A stretch of 48,737 nt of DNA from Neisseria iguanae (GCF_003013245.1 NZ_PXYY01000010.1:1-48737), one strand, 5' to 3'; shown: positions 28,554-37,005, counted from the stretch's first letter. Notes: generated from the sequence alone by a model not told the origin. Numbers and translations are program-made.

Positions 28554-29429
28554 TTACTGTCTGCCCCGGATGTCTTCAATCCCAGCCGCCACCGCATCGG
28601 CAAACTGCGCAGTGGCGGTGTCGCAAGTGTGCAGATACAACGCCGGTTCGATCACTTCCAATTCATTCAGCAGGAAGGTATCGCCGATGATGGTGCCGTC
28701 AACGCGGGCGTACAGCGGCATTTGCGGCAGGGTACGCAACACGGTTTCGGCGGCCTGCACCACAAAATCAGGCGGATTCGCGGGCAGGATGGCGACACCG
28801 TAAGCGGAATTGGCGCGCCATTCGCCTTGCGGCGGCTGGCGGCGCACGGCGTGACTGAAGCTGCCGTTGAAACATACCAGCGAAGTTTCGCCTGCCTGCT
28901 CGATCTCGCGGACATACGGCTGCACCATCAGGCCGTCTGAAACGTTCATATCCGCCCATTCCGCGCCCAAAGATTCGCCTATACGGATTTTGCACACGCC
29001 TTTGCCGCTCTGACCGATAGCAGGTTTTACCACCGCTTCAGGCCATTGTTTGGCCGATAAAATCTGTTGCAGAGCCTGGTTGTGTGCCTCGCTAAACCGT
29101 CCGTCACAAGGTAGAAATTCAGTCGGAATCACATGGATGCCCTGAGCGGCCAAATCGGTAAGATAGCGTTTGTTCATGTTCCAGCGCATCAGTTCGGGCG
29201 GATTGAGAAAATGCTGTCCATTACCGAGAACGGCATGTGTCCATGCGGCAAACGCGGCAGGTTGGTCGGCATAATCCCATGCGCATAAAGGCAGGACAAA
29301 CGGGGTACGCGGCTCGTTTTGCCAAGGGGCAAACTGCGTGGCAATGCCGCGTTGCCGCAGGGCATGTGCCAAGGGGATTAAATCCGGTGGCGGCTCGGTA
29401 TAGCGGCGGCAAGTGGTTAAAGTAAGCAT
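28554..29429 (-). CDS. ATP-grasp superfamily protein (RimK/DcsG-like)
   Basis: A 291-residue protein with the ATP-grasp pattern: NP-x-N-K segment (FLNPPELMRWNMNKRYL), lysine-containing nucleotide-binding stretch EAVVKPAIGQSGKGV, the adenine-hinge MVQPYVREI, and a metal-binding end YARVDG...LLNELEVIEPALYL (Asp, Glu, Asn/Glu). These enzymes join a carboxylate to an amine or similar nucleophile using ATP. The closest named relatives I can think of are RimK-like ligases and the cycloserine cyclo-ligase DcsG, but the substrate is unknown. It is monocistronic. The product resembles conserved hypothetical proteins found widely in proteobacteria. Confidence 0.75.
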   Translation of the reverse strand: MLTLTTCRRYTEPPPDLIPLAHALRQRGIATQFAPWQNEPRTPFVLPLCAWDYADQPAAFAAWTHAVLGNGQHFLNPPELMRWNMNKRYLTDLAAQGIHVIPTEFLPCDGRFSEAHNQALQQILSAKQWPEAVVKPAIGQSGKGVCKIRIGESLGAEWADMNVSDGLMVQPYVREIEQAGETSLVCFNGSFSHAVRRQPPQGEWRANSAYGVAILPANPPDFVVQAAETVLRTLPQMPLYARVDGTIIGDTFLLNELEVIEPALYLHTCDTATAQFADAVAAGIEDIRGRQ

Positions 29430-29466
29430 AGTTTGTCTTTTTAATGGTTTGTTGCCGTAAAATCAC

Positions 29467-29662
29467 TAGGGCGTGTCCTCATTTTATCATGTGCCATCTT
29501 TCCGGCATAAAACCCGTCTGCTGCATTAAAAATGTGCGCAAGGTATCCAGCCTTGCCACGCCGGCCGGTTTTACCGGCGCGGCGTGTAAAATGAGTATCG
29601 CCTTGCATACGCGCTTTTCTGCTCGAAAATCGGCGATGCAGACAAAATGAGGATACGCCCTA
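29467..29662. mobile_element. 196-bp MITE-like element with 19-bp terminal inverted repeats
   Basis: TAGGGCGTGTCCTCATTTT at 29467-29485 is repeated in inverse at 29644-29662 with one mismatch. TA at both ends could be a TA target duplication as in Tc1/mariner-type elements. The interior has a GC-rich palindromic stretch (GCCGGCCGGTTTTACCGGC near 29562-29580) and no ORF. The right 44 bases recur at 48061-48104. It lies in the 350-base gap between the ATP-grasp gene and pseudoazurin; the remaining bases hold nothing recognisable. Confidence 0.7.
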
Positions 29663-29779
29663 AAAAACAGTACCGCGTTGGTCTGCCTTGCCGTACGGCC
29701 TGCGTCAGGCTGCCTTGTACCGGTTCTTATCGGTTCTACTATTGCCGGGCATCAATAAGGCAGGAAATCCCGCCTTATT

Positions 29780-30211
29780 TTATTTCACTTGTTCCAAATA
29801 TTTTTTCAGGCGGCCTTTGTTTTGCATGGCGCGTTTTTCCATTTCCTCCACTGCCGCTTGCGCTTGGGCTTTGTTAACGGCTTTGCCGGCTTGAATCACA
29901 CCACTCATGTTCATCAGGCGGTGTGGCGGGCAGGTGTAAACATACACGCCTTCTTTGGTCAGTTTTAGGGTAAATTCTTTATCTTCTTCCGACAAAAAGC
30001 CTTCCACGCCTTCAGGCACGGCTTTACTCTGCACCCAATGGCCTTTGTGGGTCGGCTTGAAGGTGACGGTGTCGCCGACCGCGGCTTTGACAAAGCCCGG
30101 CTCAAACACCATGCCGCCCTCGGCACCGTTGTTGAGCATTTTCACTTCGTAGTTGGCGGCAAACGCGCTGACGGAAGCGGTCAGCAGCAAAGCAAACAGG
30201 GATTTTTTCAT
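29780..30211 (-). CDS. Pseudoazurin-type blue copper protein
   Basis: A periplasmic type-1 copper electron carrier. The 143-residue precursor has a signal peptide (ending VSAFA) and a mature cupredoxin starting ANYEVKMLNNG. Copper ligands are the His in VTFKPTHKGHW (either His fits the spacing; the family uses the GHW one) and Cys, His and Met in YTCPPHRLMNM. Pseudoazurins donate electrons to nitrite reductase or cytochrome oxidases. It lies 30 bases after the ABC ATPase gene in the same direction, so it may be co-transcribed with the iron importer, an unusual pairing. The Lys-rich C-terminal helix is typical. Confidence 0.92.
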   Translation of the reverse strand: MKKSLFALLLTASVSAFAANYEVKMLNNGAEGGMVFEPGFVKAAVGDTVTFKPTHKGHWVQSKAVPEGVEGFLSEEDKEFTLKLTKEGVYVYTCPPHRLMNMSGVIQAGKAVNKAQAQAAVEEMEKRAMQNKGRLKKYLEQVK

Positions 30212-30241
30212 TTCAGTTTCCTTATCGTTGATTCAAACACA

Positions 30242-31036
30242 TTAAGCGGTAAACGTTTGATTTTTTTCAGACGTCCTATTCCGTAAAGGACGAATCACCG
30301 GCGCGCCGAAACGATCGTAAAGCAATTCGACATCGACTTGATACAGCGCGCTGATTAATTCCGGCTGCAACACGTCTTTCGGTGCGCCCTCGGCATGGAC
30401 TTTGCCGCCGCCAATCAGCACAATGCCGTCTGAAAATTGGGCGGCCAAACTCAAATCGTGCAACACCATCAGCGTGGTCAGACCATTGGCGTGGGTGTAG
30501 TCGGCCACGCGCTCGAGCAGGTTGATTTGGTGGTGCATATCCAGTGCGGAGACAGGTTCGTCGAGCAACAGGATTTCCGGCCGGCGCATCATCACTTGGG
30601 CAAACATCACCAATTGCCGCTGGCCGCCGCTCAAGTTCATTACGTCATGGTGCGCCAAATGGGCAATGCCGAGCGATTCCATAATACCCGCCGCTTCGTG
30701 CAGCATTTCGTCGCCCACATACAGCCCCAAGCCGTCCATGCGGCCGAGCAGCACCACTTCCAAGGCGGTCAGCGCGGCTTCGGTAAAGGTGTTTTGCGGC
30801 ATGTAGCCTATGCGTTTGCGCCAGCTTTGCAGGTTGGTTTTGCTCAAATGCTCGTCTTTGTAGCGAATGCTGCCTTGATGCGCCACTTCGCCAAACAGGG
30901 TTTTCAAAAGCGACGATTTGCCCGTGCCGTTGGGGCCGAGGATGGTGTAAACTTTGCCCGGCCCGAAGCCGAGATTGATTTGGTCGGCCACTACAAAATT
31001 GCCGCGGCGGATGTATACGTTTTCAAGTCGGATCAT
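30242..31036 (-). CDS. Iron/siderophore ABC transporter ATP-binding protein
   Basis: A cytoplasmic ATPase of the FecE/FepC/HmuV group. The 264-residue protein has Walker A GPNGTGKSSLLK, Q-loop in IGYMPQNTF, signature LSGGQRQLV, Walker B ILLLDEPVSALD and switch His in VLHDLSLAAQF. It belongs with the FecCD permease (32335-33372) and two binding proteins on the same strand. Its ATG at 31036 overlaps the region where the preceding gene ends, suggesting translational coupling when that gene was intact. Substrate probably a ferric chelate, by family. Confidence 0.92.
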   Translation of the reverse strand: MIRLENVYIRRGNFVVADQINLGFGPGKVYTILGPNGTGKSSLLKTLFGEVAHQGSIRYKDEHLSKTNLQSWRKRIGYMPQNTFTEAALTALEVVLLGRMDGLGLYVGDEMLHEAAGIMESLGIAHLAHHDVMNLSGGQRQLVMFAQVMMRRPEILLLDEPVSALDMHHQINLLERVADYTHANGLTTLMVLHDLSLAAQFSDGIVLIGGGKVHAEGAPKDVLQPELISALYQVDVELLYDRFGAPVIRPLRNRTSEKNQTFTA

Positions 31037-31037
31037 T

Positions 31038-32270
31038 TCAGACGGCCTTAAGCAAAGGGGGTGGCAAACCAGTTTTTAATGCGCTGCCACAAGGATGCTT
31101 CAACGACAGGTTCGGGCTTGGCAGGGGCAGTATCAGCAGCGGCTTGGTTTTTGCAGTCTTCCAAACCATCGCAGCCCAAGCGGATAAAGAACGTGCCTTG
31201 TGGCTCGACCGCAGATATTTGTGGTGGAATCCGCGGTAAGTTTCTTCCGGATTCACGTCGGCAAAGGCTTCGGGATACAGCGCTTTGGCGATAAATTGGG
31301 CAGAAGCCAAATCTGACAGCGAACGCGAAGCGGTATGGTAAATGCCGAATACGCGGCTGTTTTTAACGGCAGGAATGTCTGACCAACCGGCGCGTTCGGT
31401 AAAAACTGCCAGACGTTTTTGCGCTTCATCGGCGGCAATGTCAATGCCCATTGCCATAGAAGTTTGCTGCTTCAGGCCGACTTCGGTGCCGGAAATAATC
31501 ACCACATCGGGTTTGGCAGTGAAAAACTGCTCCGGGTTAATCGGCCCCCAATCTTTGATAAACGGCGCGGCAATATTGTCGCCGCCCACCGTGTCGGCAA
31601 TCGCACCTCTCATGTTTTTGCCGAAAGTAAAGCTGTGTTCGGCAGGGCCTTTATCACCGAACTCGATGTAGATTTTCGGCTTAGGCTTGCCCGCTTCGGC
31701 CACGCATTTTTGAATGTCGGCCATGCCTTGTGCGTATTCGTCAGCAGCTTGTTTGGCACGCTCGGACGTGCCGGCGATTTCACCGAAAAGCTTGGCGCTG
31801 GCGGTATGGCGTTCGACCGTTTGCGCATTGAAATCGACCACTACTACCGGAATACCTGCTTTTTCAAAACGCGGCATTTCTTCTTTCAGCGTGTCATACT
31901 GCCAATCGGCCAACACTACCACACCGGGCTTCACCGCCAAGGTTTTTTCAAACGAAAAGGTACCGGTGTTCACATTGCCGATGTCGCCGGTATTTTGCAG
32001 CGAAGGAATTTTGGCGCTGTATAGCGACCAACTGCCGGGGTTGAATTTTTCCCAAAATTCGCGCGAAATACCGACCACGTTTTCAAACTTATCGGCACCA
32101 GTCACAGCAATATAATCAGGATAATAAAAGCCCAGTACCACGCGTTTGGCAGGCACATCGACGTGCAATTTACGCCCGCGCACATCGGTGAGCGTCTTCT
32201 CTTCGGCTTGCACGGCGAATGCGGCAAGGCAGAACACGGCCGCGGCTAAAATACGGCAAACTGGTTTCAT
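31038..32270 (-). CDS. Iron ABC transporter substrate-binding protein 1, frameshifted near the C-terminus
   Basis: A periplasmic binding protein of the FepB/BtuF type (PF01497). Signal peptide to VQA, then LTDVRGRKLHVDVPAKRVV, WQYDTLKEEMP and the shared GDKGPAEHSFTFGKNM. It is a clear paralogue of the protein at 33542. The annotated frame reads to residue 350 (FHHKYL) and then goes out of register (RSSHKARS). Restoring one C at about 31217 gives LPVEPQGTFFIRLGC and a stop at 31048, matching the paralogue's LPVVPHGTFYIYPK. So a one-base deletion replaces the last 60 or so residues; the restored tail would end with a hydrophobic, probably membrane-associating WQRIKNWFATPFA. The core lobes remain intact. 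Confidence 0.85.
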   Translation of the reverse strand: MKPVCRILAAAVFCLAAFAVQAEEKTLTDVRGRKLHVDVPAKRVVLGFYYPDYIAVTGADKFENVVGISREFWEKFNPGSWSLYSAKIPSLQNTGDIGNVNTGTFSFEKTLAVKPGVVVLADWQYDTLKEEMPRFEKAGIPVVVVDFNAQTVERHTASAKLFGEIAGTSERAKQAADEYAQGMADIQKCVAEAGKPKPKIYIEFGDKGPAEHSFTFGKNMRGAIADTVGGDNIAAPFIKDWGPINPEQFFTAKPDVVIISGTEVGLKQQTSMAMGIDIAADEAQKRLAVFTERAGWSDIPAVKNSRVFGIYHTASRSLSDLASAQFIAKALYPEAFADVNPEETYRGFHHKYLRSSHKARSLSAWAAMVWKTAKTKPLLILPLPSPNLSLKHPCGSALKTGLPPPLLKAV

Positions 32271-32293
32271 TGATTTATCTCTCTATCAAACAG

Positions 32294-32330
32294 TTTCAGA
32301 CGGCCTGATGCCATAGAACGCCGTCTGAAA
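32294..32330 (-). terminator. Inverted DUS pair between permease and binding protein 1
   Basis: TTTCAGACGGC at 32294-32304 and GCCGTCTGAAA at 32320-32330 can pair across 15 bases. It lies in the 64-base spacer inside the importer cluster and may attenuate rather than end transcription. Confidence 0.5.
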
Positions 32331-32334
32331 AATA

Positions 32335-33372
32335 TCATCGTTTGGTTAACACGATCCAAAAGAAAAACGGCACGCCGACAAACGAGGTCACAATCCCCAC
32401 CGGGAACAGCGCACCGGGAACAATCACTTTCGACAACACGCTTGCTACCGACAAAAACGCCGCGCCCGCCAGCATAGAGCCGGGCAGGAAAAAGCGTTGG
32501 TCTTCGCCGAGCAGAATGCGTGCCACATGCGGCGCCACCAAGCCGATAAAGCCGATTACGCCGACAAAACTGATCGCGGTGGCAGTCATTACCGCCACCA
32601 ATACCAAAGTTTGAATACGCAGGCGTTGCAGGTTGATGCCCAAACCGGCGGCGCGTTCTTCACCCAAACGCAGGGCGGTGAGTTTCCACACGTCTTTGGC
32701 CAGCAAGCTCACACACACAGCGGTTACGACGGTGGTCACGATGACCGTTTCCCACGTTGCCTTGGTCAGACTGCCGAACAGCCAAAACAAAATCTGCTGC
32801 GAAATTTCCGGCGCAGCGATAAACTGAATCAGCGACAAAACCGACTGAAACAAAAACAATAAGGCAATCCCCACCAACACCAGCATGGCGGAATTGAAGC
32901 GGCGGACAGACGCAAAAGCAAACAAAACCCCCGCCGCCAGCATGGTCATCACAAACGCACCAATCGGCACGGCAAACGCATGCGGCAAACCGAAGCCGCC
33001 AAAGGCAATCACCAGCGACGCACCCAAACCGGCCGCTGCTGCCAAGCCCAGCGTATACGGACTGGCCATCGGGTTATTCAGCAACGTTTGGATTTCCGCT
33101 CCGCCCACACCTAAAGCCGCGCCGACCACCAAGGCCATCACCGCCATCGGCAGACGCAAATCGTACACAATCACCTTGCTCATTTCATGCACGCCCTGCA
33201 TGTTCAGCAGCGATTTCACCACTTCGTTCACCGGCAGCATGGAAGGGCCGGTAGCAATGTCGAACACGAAGCCGATGAGGCTGACAACCAAAAAAGAACA
33301 AACAACCAACCAGCGTTTTCGCTCGAGGGCGCGCTGGTTTTTGACAATATCGGCGGCGGTAAGGGGCATCAT
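32335..33372 (-). CDS. FecCD-family iron ABC transporter permease
   Basis: An inner-membrane permease with about ten helices, 345 residues. Family marks: RLPMAVMALVVGAALGVGGAEIQTLLNNPMASPYTLGLAAAAGLGAS (the conserved G-x-Q-x-L-x-NP-L/M-A-x-P segment, residues near 80-110) and FVGVIGFIGLVAPHVARILLGEDQRF near 270. Together with the ATPase at 30242 it forms the translocation unit served by two binding proteins on either side. The start at 33372 gives MMPLTAADIVK; the second Met is also possible. Confidence 0.93.
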   Translation of the reverse strand: MMPLTAADIVKNQRALERKRWLVVCSFLVVSLIGFVFDIATGPSMLPVNEVVKSLLNMQGVHEMSKVIVYDLRLPMAVMALVVGAALGVGGAEIQTLLNNPMASPYTLGLAAAAGLGASLVIAFGGFGLPHAFAVPIGAFVMTMLAAGVLFAFASVRRFNSAMLVLVGIALLFLFQSVLSLIQFIAAPEISQQILFWLFGSLTKATWETVIVTTVVTAVCVSLLAKDVWKLTALRLGEERAAGLGINLQRLRIQTLVLVAVMTATAISFVGVIGFIGLVAPHVARILLGEDQRFFLPGSMLAGAAFLSVASVLSKVIVPGALFPVGIVTSFVGVPFFFWIVLTKR

Positions 33373-33403
33373 AAAATGTTTAAAAGAGAGATAAAGTAAG
33401 AAA

Positions 33404-33448
33404 CCGTTTTTTCAGACGGCCTTAAGGTAAAACCGCCTGAAAAAACGG
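33404..33448 (-). terminator. Hairpin with DUS between binding protein 2 and the permease
   Basis: CCGTTTTTTCAGACGG at 33404-33419 pairs with CCGCCTGAAAAAACGG at 33433-33448 with one mismatch. It lies in the 169-base spacer downstream of the first gene of the cluster and may cause partial termination, giving more binding protein than permease. Confidence 0.5.
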
Positions 33449-33541
33449 ACTCTGTCCACCACATGTCAAATCATCAGGCCGTCTGAAGAGCGATACGGCG
33501 GCAGCTTGCACACTACCCGCCGTATCCTCAAATTGTCCGTT

Positions 33542-34651
33542 TTATTTCGGATAAATATAGAACGTACCGTGCGGCACTACCGGCAGGTTTTGACGGTAGA
33601 AATCCAGATAGGTTTTTTCAGGATTCAAGTCTTTAAAGAGCTGCGGATAAATCGCTTTGGCCATAAACTGAATCGATGCGCCGTCTGAAAGCGTGCGCGA
33701 GTTGGCGTGGTAGGCACCGTAAACGCGGTTGTTTTCCACCGCCGGCAGATTGCGCCAGCCCGGGCGTTTGGTGAAACCGACCAAGCGGCGTTCGGCGTCG
33801 GCTTTGTTGATGCCCCAGCCCAACACCATCGCTTGCGGGTTTTTCTTCACTTCCGTTTCGCGGCCGGTAATCACAATCACATCAGGCTTGGCGGCCAACA
33901 CCAATTCCGGATTAATCGGGCCGTAATATTCCACCGCTTTGGCGGCGATGTTGTCACCGCCTACCAAAGTAATCATCGAACCCCACATGCTCTTGCCGAA
34001 AGTAAAGCTGTGTTCGGCAGGACCTTTGTTGCCGAATTCGGTGTACACCTTAGGCTTCGGCAAACCGGCTTTTTTCACGCGGCTTTGAATGGTATCGACA
34101 ATGCGCTTGTAATCGGCAGCGAGCTTGGCGGCTTTTTGCGGCTGGCCGGTCAGCGTGCCGATGATGTGGGTCGACTTGATGTGTTTGTCAACAGTTTGAG
34201 CATTGTAATCCAACACCACCACCGGAATACCGGCTTTATTGATGCGGTCCAAATCCGAACCCAAAGCCTGATACTGCCAATCCGCTAACACCAGCAAATC
34301 CGGTTTCAAAGCCAATACTTTTTCAATCGAAAAAGTGCCGACTTCCACCTCACCCACGTCGGTAAGCCGGTTCAACTTCGGCACGGCTTTGCTGAACGCA
34401 GCCCAGCTTGGCGGAGCCCAATCCGACCACACGGCTTTGGAAAAACCGACCACATTATTCAGCGCGTTTTTACCGCCGATGGCCATATAATCCTGATAAT
34501 AAAAGCCCAATACCACGCGTTTCGCCGGTAAGTCTACAGTCACTTTACGGTCGGCCACGTCGGTAATCTGAACCGGTTTGGCATAAGCGGACACCGTACC
34601 CAGCGACAAAGCCACGGCCACGGCAAGGGAAGACAGGTGCACAAGTTTCAT
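33542..34651 (-). CDS. Iron ABC transporter substrate-binding protein 2
   Basis: A second periplasmic binding protein (PF01497). The frame is open to 34792, but the ATG at 34651 (MKLVHLSSLAVAVAL), preceded by AAAAGGAA, gives a clean signal peptide ending AYA and 369 residues. It shares with binding protein 1 the openings TDVADRKVTVDLPAKRVVL, GFYYQDYMAI, LADWQYQALG and GNKGPAEHSFTFGKSM. Its intact C-terminus (LPVVPHGTFYIYPK) shows where protein 1 is frameshifted. As the first gene of the cluster it is probably the most expressed. The ligand is likely a ferric chelate, by family. Confidence 0.92.
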   Translation of the reverse strand: MKLVHLSSLAVAVALSLGTVSAYAKPVQITDVADRKVTVDLPAKRVVLGFYYQDYMAIGGKNALNNVVGFSKAVWSDWAPPSWAAFSKAVPKLNRLTDVGEVEVGTFSIEKVLALKPDLLVLADWQYQALGSDLDRINKAGIPVVVLDYNAQTVDKHIKSTHIIGTLTGQPQKAAKLAADYKRIVDTIQSRVKKAGLPKPKVYTEFGNKGPAEHSFTFGKSMWGSMITLVGGDNIAAKAVEYYGPINPELVLAAKPDVIVITGRETEVKKNPQAMVLGWGINKADAERRLVGFTKRPGWRNLPAVENNRVYGAYHANSRTLSDGASIQFMAKAIYPQLFKDLNPEKTYLDFYRQNLPVVPHGTFYIYPK

Positions 34652-34882
34652 CGGACATTCCTTTTGACTAATTAATAAAAATGATTTCTGTTTCATTAAA
34701 ATATACGGAAAAAAAAATGATAAATCAAGTGAAGAAGTGATGAAAAGGCCGTCTGAAAAGTTTGCGGTATATCTGATAATTACCTGTTGCATAGGTGAAA
34801 AGCTTGGTTAATCAACTTTAACCATGCAACGATACACGCCACCATCAGGCTTTTATCTATGAATGATGGTTTGGAATGGACT

Positions 34883-34993
34883 GAGATTTTTGCAAAACCC
34901 AATTTGAGAAAGAAACCTATTCCCGTCATTCCCACCTGCGCTGGAATGGCGGATTACAGGTTTCTGAAAATTTGCTCGTTTTGCAAAGGTCCC
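34883..34993. repeat. Short IS5-type inverted-repeat remnant containing a dRS3-like core
   Basis: GAGATTTTTGCAAAA (34883-34897) and TTTTGCAAAGGTCCC (34979-34993) are imperfect inverted repeats (12 of 15) of the IS1106-like type. Between them is ATTCCC...GGAAT (34928-34947), with flanking AGAAACCT/AGGTTTCT arms, a nested neisserial repeat. There is no ORF. It is the main content of the 479-base gap upstream of binding protein 2. Confidence 0.5.
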
Positions 34994-35066
34994 GCACTGT
35001 GTATATGCAAACTCATTTACTATAATGAAAAAAGAAGCAAATACCGTGAATGCAAATAAAACAAAG

Positions 35067-35089
35067 ACCGTCTGAAAAGTTTCAGACGG
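35067..35089 (-). terminator. DUS hairpin after yjdM
   Basis: ACCGTCTGAAA at 35067-35077 against TTTCAGACGG at 35080-35089, a two-base loop, 41 bases past the yjdM-type gene's stop. Confidence 0.6.
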
Positions 35090-35130
35090 CCTTCACCACA
35101 CAGTCAATACAGGCATTTATTTTAACAAAA

Positions 35131-35463
35131 TCAAGCCTTTTTGACAAACTCGGACTTCAGGTTCATCGCACCGAAGCCATCGATTTTGCAACCAATATTG
35201 TGGCTGCCTTCCTGCAAACGAATACCTTTTACCTTCGTGCCCTGCTTAATCACCGACGAGCTGCCCTTCACTTTCAAATCCTTAACCAGCACCACAGTAT
35301 CGCCGTCGGCCAATACCGCGCCGTTGGCATCTTTGACTTCCAACGCCTCTTCAGCAACCGCTTCACCTGCATACCATTCGTGGGCGCATTCTGGGCAGAC
35401 CAGCATTTCGCCGTCTTCGTAAGTATATTCGGATTGACATTGCGGACAAGATGGGAGCGACAT
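35131..35463 (-). CDS. yjdM: YjdM/PhnA-family zinc-ribbon protein
   Basis: A 110-residue protein with an N-terminal zinc ribbon CPQC...CPEC (Cys7, Cys10, Cys23, Cys26), followed by the PhnA C-terminal domain ([46 protein letters not shown]). The family was once tied to alkylphosphonate use (PhnA), but a phosphonate role is not supported by context here, and the function is unclear. AAGGAA lies just before the ATG. It is flanked by DUS hairpins on both sides. Confidence 0.92.
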   Translation of the reverse strand: MSLPSCPQCQSEYTYEDGEMLVCPECAHEWYAGEAVAEEALEVKDANGAVLADGDTVVLVKDLKVKGSSSVIKQGTKVKGIRLQEGSHNIGCKIDGFGAMNLKSEFVKKA

Positions 35464-35508
35464 GGCGGTTCCTTATAAATGTTTTTTGAATACGCGGATT
35501 ATAAAGGA

Positions 35509-35543
35509 AAAGGCCGTCTGAAAAAATCTTTCAGACGGCCTTT
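35509..35543. terminator. DUS hairpin upstream of yjdM
   Basis: AAAGGCCGTCTGAAA at 35509-35523 with its complement at 35529-35543 (15 bp). Being upstream of yjdM, it may terminate transcription entering from the other side. Confidence 0.65.
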
Positions 35544-35548
35544 GATGA

Positions 35549-35941
35549 TGCAAGCATTTAAATTATCTTGGAAACATAGCCAAATATGGCCGAGCTACGC
35601 CCTATTATTTTGATATTTCTATTAAACAAACATTTGAAAATTTCATAAGTTTAGGAAAGGCTAATTTCTTATTTTTCCAAACAGATAACCACCGAATGCA
35701 ATTAAGAAGCATTACATTAATTGAAGAGCTTTTAGGGACAAACTCGCCATCCGGTGATTTAGGCGGACTCAAGCCATCTTGTAAAATTACCAGCCAACCA
35801 AATAATTTACTGAACACAATGGCCACCACCGGTAACACTATCTCAAAAAAATATGCCTATTTTCCTCTTCCTTTACTTTGCTCAATAATGGATCATCAAC
35901 CCTTTACTTTTTTAATGCTGGCAACTTTGCAGTTTTTGTAA
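35549..35941 (+). other. Unidentified open frame in an AT-rich island
   Basis: The plus strand is open for 130 codons from 35549 to a stop at 35941 (AKYGRATPYYFDISIKQTFE, then an ATG at 35696). The composition looks protein-like at first, but there is no ribosome-binding site at a plausible start, no recognised family, and the end overlaps acp in antisense. It may be the remnant of an acquired gene whose start was lost. A 77-codon minus-strand frame over the same bases is not convincing either. Confidence 0.25.
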
Positions 35942-36318
35942 CTAATTTTTGAACCAGGACTCAAGATCAAAACATTTGAGTTGTGATAGCTACCTAACGT
36001 AAGAGATGAACCGCCAATTGTCCAAGTATTTTCATCACCGAAAGAAAAAGAATCAGTAGCGACATCTGAATGTTGCCAATTGATGGGTAAAAAACGATTT
36101 TTACCACCTAAACGAGCTTGAGCATAGGTTGGATATTTTTGTTTATCAAATCCATATGTCACGCCTACACGACCACCTATACTACAATTATAGGTTACTT
36201 GTCTGACTTTGGTAGTGATTTCACGGGCTTCATCAGGCTGTATCATTTCAGCAGATGCTACGCTTGAGAATAACATACCAAGTACAAATAATGGAGCAAC
36301 AAATTGAACTGTTTTCAT
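35896..36318 (-). CDS. Acp/MliC-type lysozyme inhibitor (adhesin complex protein)
   Basis: A 140-residue secreted protein: signal peptide to VASA, then the MliC-like fold of neisserial adhesin complex protein, with VTYNCSIGGRVGVTYGFDKQ, YPTYAQARLGGKNRFLP and ISYKNCKVAS; the two Cys probably form the family disulfide. N. meningitidis Acp inhibits c-type lysozyme and acts in adhesion, by established knowledge of the family. It lies alone in an AT-rich region of about 1.5 kb, whose composition differs from the neighbours, suggesting acquisition. A paralogous domain occurs in the broken fusion at 27373-28153. Confidence 0.8.
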   Translation of the reverse strand: MKTVQFVAPLFVLGMLFSSVASAEMIQPDEAREITTKVRQVTYNCSIGGRVGVTYGFDKQKYPTYAQARLGGKNRFLPINWQHSDVATDSFSFGDENTWTIGGSSLTLGSYHNSNVLILSPGSKISYKNCKVASIKKVKG

Positions 36319-37005
36319 AACAACTCCTTAAAATAAGGTAAAACGAAAAATGATTCGGTTATCAAACAATCCTATGTTTCTCAGTAAGATTGCTTTATCT
36401 TGGCTTGCATTATATAAGCAATATAAGAAGAAAATCAAACTTAGTACTGCATAACGGTAAAGCATTATTGCTGATTTGGTGTTTGTGTTAACACAAACAC
36501 TATTTTGAAATAATTTCTTACATTTATTAAGACAACATATGATTATCAAATAAGTTATCAGTATACTTTTATTTACACTTGTACTTTAATTATCATTAAA
36601 TAAATCATTGAAAGTAATCCATACCGTCCCACCCAAATGGTAAAATTAAGCCAAATTTCATCCTTTTATGACTTTATATTGGTAACTATCATGAAAATTA
36701 CCGTTATTGACTGCCCTTTTTCTCTTTCTGCATTATTGCTGAAAAATAAAATACACGAATAAAGTACATAGAAAAATAATTCCATTATGGCAGTAATGAT
36801 AAGCCCGCCAAATAGAACTTGTCACCAATATGGACTTCATTGCTGCCAAGAATGGGGAAAGATAAGCGAAAATTACAATATCAGGTTGTAAAAATTTTTG
36901 ATATTTTTTCTTCTATATGGGCATGTGGATTTTATTTTAATTATTCCAGGCACATTAAAAATAACCGAAGCCATATAACTCATTTTCTCCATGCACGAAT
37001 AACAT
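36319..37005. other. AT-rich gap upstream of acp
   Basis: About 690 bases of low-GC sequence. The part nearest acp should carry its promoter. A 73-codon minus-strand frame (36328-36549) and a 62-codon plus-strand frame (36819-37007) lack ribosome-binding sites and coherent composition. No repeats or RNA genes were recognised. Confidence 0.5.

Noticed and set aside
34660..34740. Possible Fur box before binding protein 2
   Set aside because: The region is AT-rich, but no stretch fits the Fur consensus better than chance; iron control is likely by function but not shown.
36328..36549. 73-codon minus-strand ORF upstream of acp
   Set aside because: AT-rich sequence gives long hydrophobic frames by chance; no start signal.
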